From Cellulomonas palmilytica (lineage in GTDB: Bacteria; Actinomycetota; Actinomycetes; Actinomycetales; Cellulomonadaceae), in NCBI RefSeq assembly GCF_021590045.1, contig NZ_CP062221.1:2666001-2730000 (forward strand): DNA of 64,000 nt. Reading direction: 5' to 3'. Every line of letters begins with the position of its first letter. The first letter of the stretch is position 1. Under the pieces are notes generated by a model. The model was not told where the DNA came from. It saw nothing but the letters and a program-made list of their open reading frames with translations, and did no database searches. The position numbers and the translations under genes are program-made. This document shows positions 57,665-64,000 of this stretch, piece after piece.

Positions 57665-59253
57665 GCGGACTCCTCGTCGTCGGTCCGTGCCTCGGGCCCC
57701 TCGCCCGGCGCCGGTGCCGGCTCCTCGGGCGGGTCGGTGCTCTCGTCGCCCGGCCCGTCGGCGTCCGCGTCGTCGAGCGGCTCGTCCGCGGCCGGCTCGT
57801 CCGCGGTCGGCTCGTCGGCGGTCGGCTCGTCGGCGGCCGGCTCGTCGGCGGCCGGCTCGTCTGCGGCCGGCTCCTCGTCGGGTCGCTCCACGAGGTCCTC
57901 GGGCTGCAGCGTGCGCAGCTCGTCGACCGTCGGCGCGGCCACGTCGCGCAGCCGCCACGCGTGCCGCAGCACGGCCTTGTCGAGCATGTTGCGCGCCCAG
58001 CGCCCGTTGCCGAACCCCTCGCCGCGCAGCTGAGCCGCGGCGACGCCCTGGAAGCGCTCGAGCGTCTCGGGTGCGGGCTCGAAGTCCGACCGGCGCGCCG
58101 CGAGCTCGAAGATGCGCGTGAGCTCGTCGTCGGAGTAGTCGTCGAACGTGATCGTCGTGGAGAACCGGCTCTCGAGGCCGGGGTTGGTCGCGAGGAACCG
58201 CGCCATCGGGCCGGGGTAGCCCGCGACGATCACGACGAGGTCGTCGCGGTGGTCCTCCATGTCCTTGACCAGGGTGTTGACGGCCTCCTCGCCGTACTGG
58301 TCGCCCGTGAGCGCGTACGCCTCGTCGACGAACAGCACTCCCCCGACGGCGCTCTCGACGACCTCCGCGGTCTTGTTCGCCGTCTGCCCCAGGTACCCGC
58401 CGACGAGCTCGGAGCGGTCGACCTCGACGAGGTGGCCCTTCGAGAGCAGTCCCAGCGCGCGGTAGATGCCCGCGACGAGGCGCGCGACCGTCGTCTTGCC
58501 GGTCCCGGGGTTCCCGACGAACACGAGGTGCCGGGTGATCGTGGGCGCGGTCAGCCCGGCGTCGGTGCGCAGCTTCTCGACGCGCAGCAGCTGCGCCTGC
58601 TCGCGGATCTCCCGCTTGACGCGCCGCAGACCGATGAGCACGTCGAGCTCGGCGAGCAGCTCGTCCAGCGTGCGCGGGTCCGGCTCGGGCTCGGCGGCGG
58701 CCGCCGTGCCGAGCGTCGCCGTCGCGGTGGAGCCCGACGTGCCGGGACCACCCGGGGTGTCCGGCCCGGGGGCCGGCGACGACGGGTGGCCGGGCGCGGC
58801 GCTCCCACCGGGAGTCCGTGCCGCGGGGCCGGGGCTCGTCGGGGCCATGTCCGGAGCGGCCGCCCGGGCGGCGGCCAGGTGCACGGCCGCGGTCGTCGAC
58901 GCGCGCGCGATGACGTCGAGCGGCGCGTCGCCGAGGTCGCACGCGGCCGACGTCACGCGCGCGAGCGCGGCGGCGTACGCGGCGGCGTGCGGCGACCCGT
59001 GCACGACGAGGTGCTCGAGCAGGTCGGTCGGCGCCGAGCGCCACCGCCGCGCGCTCGACGCGGCCGTGAAGAACGCGGGGACGTCGCCGTGCCCGACGGC
59101 CCGGACCCAGGCGTCGGCCGCCCCGGGCACGGCCTCGGCGACCGCGGCGGCGAGCCGCACACCCTCGTCGCGCACGTCCGCGGGAGCCAGCCCGGCCGAC
59201 TCACCGACCGCGACCAGGCCCTCGAGCGCCGCGTGCAGCGCGTCCGCGCTCAT
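57661..59253 (-). CDS. CbxX/CfqX-type AAA+ ATPase
   Basis: The protein is 530 aa. An N-terminal helical region of about 130 residues is followed by a Pro/Gly linker, then an AAA+ module with Walker A at residues 247-254 (GNPGTGKT), Walker B VLFVDEA near 306-312, TTITFDDYSDDEL and the Arg-rich GNGRWARNML. This subfamily includes Rubisco activase CbbX and ESX EccA-type ATPases. The C-terminal 80 residues are acidic, with seven tandem (A/T)ADEP units. It may remodel TelA or GlnX complexes (inference). The ATG overlaps the upstream stop (ATGA). Confidence 0.88.
   Translation of the reverse strand: MSADALHAALEGLVAVGESAGLAPADVRDEGVRLAAAVAEAVPGAADAWVRAVGHGDVPAFFTAASSARRWRSAPTDLLEHLVVHGSPHAAAYAAALARVTSAACDLGDAPLDVIARASTTAAVHLAAARAAAPDMAPTSPGPAARTPGGSAAPGHPSSPAPGPDTPGGPGTSGSTATATLGTAAAAEPEPDPRTLDELLAELDVLIGLRRVKREIREQAQLLRVEKLRTDAGLTAPTITRHLVFVGNPGTGKTTVARLVAGIYRALGLLSKGHLVEVDRSELVGGYLGQTANKTAEVVESAVGGVLFVDEAYALTGDQYGEEAVNTLVKDMEDHRDDLVVIVAGYPGPMARFLATNPGLESRFSTTITFDDYSDDELTRIFELAARRSDFEPAPETLERFQGVAAAQLRGEGFGNGRWARNMLDKAVLRHAWRLRDVAAPTVDELRTLQPEDLVERPDEEPAADEPAADEPAADEPTADEPTADEPAADEPLDDADADGPGDESTDPPEEPAPAPGEGPEARTDDEESA
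57779..57871 (-). repeat. Tandem 15-bp coding repeat in the AAA ATPase tail
   Basis: About six copies of a 15-bp unit encode (A/T)ADEP pentapeptides in the acidic C-terminus of the AAA protein. Units differ by few bases, so slippage is plausible. Confidence 0.75.
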
Positions 59254-59774
59254 GACGCCACCGCCGGACCGCCGGGCGGCACCTCGAGCGACGACGTGCC
59301 GAACTTCTCGGCGAGGAACTGCCCGTGCGCGACGAGCGCGCGAGCGTCCTGCCGCGACACCGCATCCGAGATCTGGGTCAGCGTGGTGCCCAGCAGGTCG
59401 AGCTGGTCGCACAGCAGCATGAGCGACGTCTTGCCCTGCGCGACGACGCGCCGGTCCGCGAAGTCGCGCGGCAGCCGCAGGTACGCGCCCACGGCCTCGG
59501 GCAGGTAGCTCGTCGCTGTCGCGACGACCGTGTGCGCCTGCCTGCTGCCGATGCCGAGGCGGTCGAGCCGCGGCGCCATGTCCTCCACGACGCGCGCGAT
59601 CCGGTGCACGCGCGCCGTCACCGCCGCGGGCACGCGGCCCTCGACGTCCCGCTCCACCGCGTGCACGGCGTCGACGATCTGCGTCGAGGTCGGCACCGCG
59701 GCCGGCAGCGCGGGCTCGGGGTCGCCCCCGGCGCGCCCGCGCACCCGGCCGACGAGGTCACCCCACCACCCCAT
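59250..59774 (-). CDS. Small helical protein of unknown function between telA and the AAA ATPase
   Basis: The protein is 174 aa. The N-terminal MGWWGDLVGRVRGR is amphipathic and could touch a membrane. The rest is helical (QIVDAVHAVERDVEGRVPAA, TSYLPEAVGAYLRLPRDFAD) with no recognisable domain. ATG 59774 is chosen because it lies 7 bp after the telA stop; the frame extends upstream into telA without a convincing start. The stop overlaps the AAA gene start. Confidence 0.75.
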   Translation of the reverse strand: MGWWGDLVGRVRGRAGGDPEPALPAAVPTSTQIVDAVHAVERDVEGRVPAAVTARVHRIARVVEDMAPRLDRLGIGSRQAHTVVATATSYLPEAVGAYLRLPRDFADRRVVAQGKTSLMLLCDQLDLLGTTLTQISDAVSRQDARALVAHGQFLAEKFGTSSLEVPPGGPAVAS

Positions 59775-59781
59775 GGACGCC

Positions 59782-60993
59782 TCAGCCCAGGTCGAGCGAG
59801 CCGCCGGCAGCACCCGTCCGGTCAGCCTGCTGCACGCGGTCGAGGTACGCACGTGCCTTGGTGGTCTCGGTCTCGAGGACGCCGATCGTCGCGGCCATCG
59901 AGTCCAGCGCCTTGACCTTGAAGCCGTCGATCGCGTCCATGGTCGCGTAGATGTCGTTGAACGACTGCTGCAACTGCGGCAGCCCCAGCGTCGAGCTCGC
60001 GGCCTGCTCCTGGATCGCGACGGACTGCTCGCGCAGCATCTTCGACGTCGACGCGATCATGCCGGTCGTCGTCGCGTTGAGCGCGCCGATCTGGTCGAGC
60101 ACGAGCTTCTGGTTGTTGAGCGCCTGCGCGACGAGCACGGCGGTGCGCAGGGCCGCGACCGTCGTCGTCGTCGCGCGGTCGACGCCCTTGATGAGCTCGC
60201 CGTTGTTCTTGATGATGATGTCGGTCGCCAGGTAGCCCTGGATCGACACCGCGAGCTGCGTGAGCAGGTCCTGGTGCTTCTGGCGGACGTAGAACAGGAC
60301 GTCCTCGCGCAGCGACTTGGCACGCTGCGGGTCGGTCCGCTCGACCTCGACGACCATCGCGGACAGCTGGGCGTCGAGCTTCTCCGCGACGTACACGTAC
60401 TGGTTGAGCCGGGCCATCGTGGCCCACAGGTGCTGCTTCTCGAGGTTGAGCGCGGCGTTGTCCTTGCGGAGCTCGTCCTGGCCGTTGTAGAGCGCGTTGA
60501 CGATCGCGTCGATCTGCTTCTGCGCGCTCTCGTAGCGCCGGAAGTAGTCGGTGATGCTGTCCCCGAACGGCAGGAAGCCCAGGATCTTCTTGCCCAGGCT
60601 CGCCTCGGACGGGTCGAGCTCCTCGACCGTGCGGCGCAGGTCGAGCAGCGACCTGCTGACCTGCGACGTGCCGGACACGCCGCCGTCGCGCAGCTCCTTG
60701 ACGGGCATCTGCAGCAGCCGGTTGGACGTCTCGGCCGCGGCGCGGATGTCCGCGTCGCCCATGGTGCGCACGTCCTCGGCCTTGGCCGCGAACTCAGGCG
60801 AGCCCGCCTGCGCGCTCGCGAGCCCGGCGAGGTACGCCTCGACCTTCGAGTCGAGGCCGGGCAGCGCGGCCTCGTCGACGCGCGGCGCCATCGCGGGCGC
60901 CTGCGTCTGGGCGACGGGCGCGAGCGGGGCAGGCGCCTCGAGCTCGAGGGGCGGCGTCAGGGGTGCGGGAGCACCGGCTGCGGGTTCCGTCAT
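59782..60993 (-). CDS. TelA/toxic-anion-resistance family protein
   Basis: The protein is 403 aa. After a Pro/Ala-rich N-terminus (40 residues) the TelA domain begins (LPGLDSKVEAYLAG), with NRLLQMPVKELRD, LGFLPFGDSITDYFRRYESAQKQID, LREDVLFYVRQKHQDL and LNNQKLVLDQIGALN. The family name comes from tellurite resistance, but most chromosomal members have unproven roles in envelope or phage/antibiotic tolerance. No terA-terF genes are near. GGAGGTGG precedes the ATG. It is the first gene of the ten-gene PknG operon. Confidence 0.9.
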   Translation of the reverse strand: MTEPAAGAPAPLTPPLELEAPAPLAPVAQTQAPAMAPRVDEAALPGLDSKVEAYLAGLASAQAGSPEFAAKAEDVRTMGDADIRAAAETSNRLLQMPVKELRDGGVSGTSQVSRSLLDLRRTVEELDPSEASLGKKILGFLPFGDSITDYFRRYESAQKQIDAIVNALYNGQDELRKDNAALNLEKQHLWATMARLNQYVYVAEKLDAQLSAMVVEVERTDPQRAKSLREDVLFYVRQKHQDLLTQLAVSIQGYLATDIIIKNNGELIKGVDRATTTTVAALRTAVLVAQALNNQKLVLDQIGALNATTTGMIASTSKMLREQSVAIQEQAASSTLGLPQLQQSFNDIYATMDAIDGFKVKALDSMAATIGVLETETTKARAYLDRVQQADRTGAAGGSLDLG

Positions 60994-61077
60994 GGTCCAC
61001 CTCCGCGTGGGGGCAAGCAGTCAGGGCGTGCGAGGCGGTCGAGCCCGGGGCTGCGGCCTGCGTCGTCGTCCGGCAGC

Positions 61078-61083
61078 ACGCTA
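61078..61083 (-). promoter_or_regulatory. -10 element upstream of the telA-pknG operon
   Basis: TAGCGT on the minus strand lies 85 nt before the telA start, in the only sizeable gap (60994-61171) before the ten-gene run. No clear -35 is seen. Confidence 0.4.
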
Positions 61084-61171
61084 TGCCATGCCGGGGACGT
61101 TGTGGGCGGCCTGTCCGGAGTTGACCCTCGGGTGGCGGCGCCCGTGCCGTCCCGTTCCGGGACGGACACGA

Positions 61172-62095
61172 TCAGGGGCGGGTGCCCTCGTCGGCGTCGT
61201 CCCGGCCCGTGGCCGGGGGTGCGGGCTCCGTCGCGCCCGCGAGGGCGAGGCCCTCCTCGCCCGCGGCGGCGACCGCGGGTCGCCCGGCCGGGGCGGTGCC
61301 GACGAGCTCGTCGAGCTCGGCCTCGACCTGCGCGCGCGGCGCCCACAGGCCGTGGCGGTGACCGGCGAACCACCAGCACCCGAGGACGAGCGCCGCTCCC
61401 GCCACCGCGTCGAGGATCCAGTGGTTGCCGGTGAGCATCACGACGAGCGTCGTGGTCACCGCGTAGCCCCAGACCGCGATCTTCGCCCACAGCGGTCGCA
61501 CGAGGACGCACAGCACGAGGCTCACCCACACGGCCCAGCCGACGTGCATGGACGGCATGGCCGCGACCTGGTTGGTGACGGAGCTCGCCCCGCTGGCAGC
61601 CTGCTCGGCGGCCGACGGCCACCAGCCCCACCGGGACGTCTCGGAGACCGTGTCGACGTACTCGCCGAGCAGGCGCGGCGGCGCCGTCGGGAAGAAGAAG
61701 TAGCCGAACAGCGCGAGGAAGGTCGCGCCCATGAGCGCGGTGCGCGCGGGGCGGTACAGCAACGGCCGGCGGAAGAACAGCACGATCAGCACCGTGGGCG
61801 TCACGAGGTAGTGCATCGACTGGTACCAGTACGACGTCGCGATCTCGAACCACTGGTGCTGCGACGTGAACGTGTTGAGCGCGAGCTCGACGTCGATGCG
61901 CATCCAGCGCTCCACGTCGAGGATCCCGCGCGCGTGCGCCTTGGCGACGTCCCACGACCCGCTGGCCGCGAGGCGCGTGGCCGAGTACGCGACGTAGAGC
62001 CCGACGACGAGCACGACCTCGCGGAGGACCTCCCGGCGGGTGCGCCTGCCCCGCGCCGGAGCCTCCTGACTCGCGCTCGTCGTCTCTTCGCTCAC
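61172..62095 (-). CDS. PAP2/AUR1-like membrane phosphatase or phosphotransferase
   Basis: The protein is 307 aa with about five or six membrane helices (VVLVVGLYVAYSATRLAA, TPTVLIVLFFRRPLL, GATFLALFGYFFFPTAPP). The PAP2 signature is split as AAMPSMHVGWAVWVS and TGNHWILDAVAGAA, with the histidines needed for phosphotransfer. It resembles the AUR1-like branch that acts on inositol or sugar phospholipids. The GTG at 62095 follows GGAGGGGG. The C-terminal 65 residues are a disordered cytoplasmic tail. It is divergent from the 85-aa ORF. Confidence 0.85.
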   Translation of the reverse strand: MSEETTSASQEAPARGRRTRREVLREVVLVVGLYVAYSATRLAASGSWDVAKAHARGILDVERWMRIDVELALNTFTSQHQWFEIATSYWYQSMHYLVTPTVLIVLFFRRPLLYRPARTALMGATFLALFGYFFFPTAPPRLLGEYVDTVSETSRWGWWPSAAEQAASGASSVTNQVAAMPSMHVGWAVWVSLVLCVLVRPLWAKIAVWGYAVTTTLVVMLTGNHWILDAVAGAALVLGCWWFAGHRHGLWAPRAQVEAELDELVGTAPAGRPAVAAAGEEGLALAGATEPAPPATGRDDADEGTRP

Positions 62096-62274
62096 GCCCA
62101 GCCCCCTCCCGGCACGGACCACCGGAGCCACCCTAGACCTCTGCGGGAGCGCATCCACCCCGTTTGAGTCGAGTTGCGGCGGGTGATGTCGGTCGCTCGG
62201 GGGCGTGCCCGACCTGCACGGACGCGCGCGGCGGGGAGGAAGCGGGCGATGTCCCGACATCTCCTGGCTTATCT

Positions 62275-62289
62275 CTTGACCGGTACAGA
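62275..62289. promoter_or_regulatory. Operator-like repeat copy 1 (overlaps the -35)
   Basis: CTTGACCGGTACAGA, with a central ACCGGT palindrome, is identical to the copy at 62316-62330. Its TTGACC also serves as the -35 of the promoter below. Confidence 0.6.
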
Positions 62290-62304
62290 GCACAGGCGTA
62301 GCGT
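62276..62304 (+). promoter_or_regulatory. Promoter for the 85-aa ORF
   Basis: The -35 TTGACC (62276-62281) and -10 TAGCGT (62299-62304) are separated by exactly 17 bp. Initiation is predicted near 62311, 33 nt before the GTG at 62344. Confidence 0.65.
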
Positions 62305-62315
62305 CAGGGGCATCG

Positions 62316-62330
62316 CTTGACCGGTACAGA
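62316..62330. promoter_or_regulatory. Operator-like repeat copy 2 (just after the transcription start)
   Basis: It is a second exact copy of CTTGACCGGTACAGA, 41 bp from the first (about four helical turns). The arrangement on either side of the -10 is typical of a repressor operator pair. Confidence 0.6.
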
Positions 62331-62343
62331 AGGGAAAACGACC

Positions 62344-62601
62344 GTGTACCTGAGCCAGCCGCCCCTCGCTCTGCTCCACTCGCGCCGCGCGACCCTGACG
62401 CAGTCGCACAGCGCCCTCCCGGACGCCCCCGTCGTCGTCGACGCCCGCGACGAGCGCCGCGCCGAGCGCGCCGCGCACCGCCGCACCGCGACGTCCGGCG
62501 TGCACGGCGGCGTCCTGGCCGCCCGCCGCCGCGGCGCCCGGTCGCTGCACCGCCTCGCGGACGCGATCGCTCCGGCGGAGCGCTCCGCGCTCGTCCGATG
62601 A
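62344..62601 (+). CDS. Small basic protein of unknown function (85 aa)
   Basis: From GTG 62344 (VYLSQPPLALLHSRRATL) this frame encodes 85 residues, Arg- and Ala-rich, with no recognised domain or membrane helix. AAGGGA lies about 10 nt upstream and the strong promoter above points at it. The stop overlaps an in-frame ATG (62598, ATGA) of the following LacI-type frame, so it may be a short leader protein for the regulator or a small effector. Composition alone does not prove it is translated. Confidence 0.55.
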   Translation: MYLSQPPLALLHSRRATLTQSHSALPDAPVVVDARDERRAERAAHRRTATSGVHGGVLAARRRGARSLHRLADAIAPAERSALVR

Positions 62602-62771
62602 CCGGCACCGGCGTCACGACTCCCCTCCCGGAGGTGGGGTCGGACGCCGGTCCGGCCACCGGAGCAGGTACGGCACCTGACACGCCACCTGGCCACGCCG
62701 GGTCCGATGTCGCCTACCCTGACGCCCGGGACCTCGCGCGGGACGCGGGGCCGGGACGACAGGAGACGGGC

Positions 62772-63839
62772 GTGGGACGCGTCACGCTGCAGACGATCGC
62801 CGACAAGGTCGGCGTGAGCCGCATGACGGTGTCGAACGCGTTCTCCCGCCCGGACCAGCTCTCCGCGGAGCTGCGCACCAGGGTGCTCGCGGCCGCCGAG
62901 GAGCTCGGCTACGTCGGGCCCGACCCGGCCGCCAGGATCCTCGCGCGCGGGTCGTCCGGGACGGTGGGGGTGCTGTTCACGCAGTCCCCCGCGAACGCGT
63001 TCCGGGACCCGATCGCCGCCGAGTTCTTCGCGTCCGTGGCCGAGGCCCTCGCGCCCACCGGCCTCGCGCTCGCGCTCCTGCCCGCGAAGGGCGCCGACCT
63101 GCGGGACGCGGCCCGCGACGTACCGATGGACGCCGCGCTCGTCTACGCGTGCGTCACCGACACGACCGCGTTCGAGCGGCTCGAGCGCCGGTCGCTGCCG
63201 CTCGTCTTCGTCGACCAGGCACCCACGGTCGAGCGCGCGTCGAGCGTCCTGCTCGACGACCGCCCGGGCGCGCGCGCCGCCGCGCAGCACGTCCTCGACC
63301 TGGGCCATCGCCGCATCGCGCTCCTGACGACGGCCTGGGGCGAGGAGCCCGGGGTCGCACCCGACCCCGCCACCGCCGGCGTCGGGCTCGTGTCGCGCGA
63401 GCGCGTCGAGGGCTGGATGAGCGCGCTGGGCCCCGCGGGCGCCGACGTCGTGGCCGTGCACATGAAGGACAACCTCGAGGCCGACGCCCTCGAGGCGGCG
63501 CGCACCGCGCTCACGCTCCCCCACCGCCCGACGGCGGTGCTGTGCTTCTCGGACCTCGTGGCGTCGGCGGTCGTGCGCGTCGCGCACGAGCTCGGGCTCT
63601 CGGTGCCCGGTGACGTGTCGGTCGTCGGGTACGACGACAGCGCCCTGAGCCGCACCGTCACACCGCAGCTCACCACCGTGCGGCAGGACCTCGTGGCCAA
63701 GGGCCGTGCGACGGCCCGCGCGATCGAGCACGCCATCGCGGCGTCCCGGCCGGGCGCCGCCCCGGGTGCGCCCGAGCACGTGGTGATGCCGACCGAGCTC
63801 GTCGTGCGCGCCTCGACCGGCCCTGCCCCCGCGGCCTGA
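62772..63839 (+). CDS. LacI-family transcriptional regulator
   Basis: The protein is 355 aa from GTG 62772. The helix-turn-helix is VTLQTIADKVGVSRMTVSNAF with the typical hinge following. A periplasmic-binding-type effector domain follows (GTVGVLFTQSPANAFRDPIA, VVGYDDSALSRTVTPQLTTV). Such proteins bind a sugar or derivative and repress sugar genes; the ligand is unknown. GTG 62772 is favoured because AGGAGA sits 7 nt upstream and the protein then begins at the usual place; ATG 62598 would add 58 residues without family similarity but is coupled to the 85-aa ORF. A TACCCT -10-like site at 62715-62720 could give it a separate promoter. Confidence 0.92.
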   Translation: MGRVTLQTIADKVGVSRMTVSNAFSRPDQLSAELRTRVLAAAEELGYVGPDPAARILARGSSGTVGVLFTQSPANAFRDPIAAEFFASVAEALAPTGLALALLPAKGADLRDAARDVPMDAALVYACVTDTTAFERLERRSLPLVFVDQAPTVERASSVLLDDRPGARAAAQHVLDLGHRRIALLTTAWGEEPGVAPDPATAGVGLVSRERVEGWMSALGPAGADVVAVHMKDNLEADALEAARTALTLPHRPTAVLCFSDLVASAVVRVAHELGLSVPGDVSVVGYDDSALSRTVTPQLTTVRQDLVAKGRATARAIEHAIAASRPGAAPGAPEHVVMPTELVVRASTGPAPAA

Positions 63840-63848
63840 GCCGAGCGG

Positions 63849-64000
63849 TCAGACCCCGCGCCCGGCCTCACCGGGCGTGGTGCTGAGCGGTGCGATCCCG
63901 CTCTCGTCGTCGAGGACCGCGGCGACGCCCCGCAGGAAGGCCACGACGGCGGGACGCGCGGCGCGCGGGACCGCGTCGGCGACCTCGGCCATGCGCGCGT
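63849..64000 (-). CDS. C-terminal fragment of an unidentified protein, possibly MarR-family
   Basis: This frame runs from the right edge of the window to a TGA at 63849, giving 49 residues: a helical stretch (VADAVPRAARPAVVAFLRGV) and an acidic/Thr/Gly tail. The helix resembles the last helix of MarR-type regulators, but no DNA-binding part is visible, so the call is weak. It is convergent with the LacI gene, whose stop lies 9 bp away. Confidence 0.4.
   Translation of the reverse strand, partial: ARMAEVADAVPRAARPAVVAFLRGVAAVLDDESGIAPLSTTPGEAGRGV

Noticed and set aside
59782..60993. Tellurite-resistance locus
   Set aside because: Only the TelA-family protein is present; terB, terC, terD and other partners are absent, and the context is PknG signalling.
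1..64000. CRISPR array, IS element, prophage or integrative element
   Set aside because: No regularly spaced repeats, transposase, integrase or terminal repeats were seen in either strand.

Overview
This is a 64 kb chromosomal window from a very GC-rich Actinobacterium, most likely a Cellulomonas-like member of the Micrococcales. The evidence is the base composition, the classic actinobacterial gene order (thrS, PIM lipid genes, pdxST, ruvCAB, secDF, relA, hisS, aspS, rpsD, alaS, ruvX), phosphatidylinositol-mannoside enzymes, a PknG kinase and an SsgA-like protein. The genus is inferred. There is no phage, IS element, CRISPR array or integrase in view, and most genes are packed with 1-4 bp stop/start overlaps.

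1-38 kb is housekeeping, nearly all on the minus strand. Reading downwards from 38 kb: tRNA-Val; thrS with a HIT protein and the PIM lipid genes (pgsA-like, patA-like, pimA-like) plus a LemA-like protein; pdxS and pdxT with a Nudix hydrolase and an aminotransferase between them; yebC and ruvC/ruvAB with a LexA-type box before ruvA; yajC-secD-secF-apt; and relA. Three plus-strand genes (cyclophilin, DUF349 protein, AbiEi-like protein) come next. Below them are an MBL hydrolase, hisS, a LexA-boxed radical SAM gene (Rv2578c family), aspS, a plus-strand MMPL transporter, rarA, rpsD, alaS, ruvX and the first codons of mltG.

38-48.6 kb is mixed: an SsgA-family gene, pabC/pabB, a YbhN-type membrane protein, a HAD phosphatase fused to a GH65 disaccharide phosphorylase, a tRNA-Gly/Cys/Val operon with a visible promoter and terminator, and an OafA-like acyltransferase with a C-terminal SGNH domain.

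48.6-61 kb is the most notable part: ten consecutive minus-strand genes, almost all overlapping. In transcription order they are telA-like, a 174-aa unknown, a CbxX-type AAA ATPase, glnX-like, glnH-like lipoprotein, a 372-aa predominantly helical unknown, pknG, a PP2C phosphatase, a vWA protein and a zinc-ribbon/FHA protein. The mycobacterial GlnX-GlnH-PknG amino-acid-sensing core is embedded in a larger module with its own phosphatase, FHA reader, vWA protein and AAA/TelA proteins. Three of the soluble proteins share similar N-terminal zinc ribbons. This is the best candidate for an under-described system.

61-64 kb holds a PAP2-family membrane phosphatase, an 85-aa unknown ORF behind a promoter bracketed by two identical 15-bp operator-like repeats, a LacI-family regulator, and the 3' end of another minus-strand gene, possibly MarR-like.
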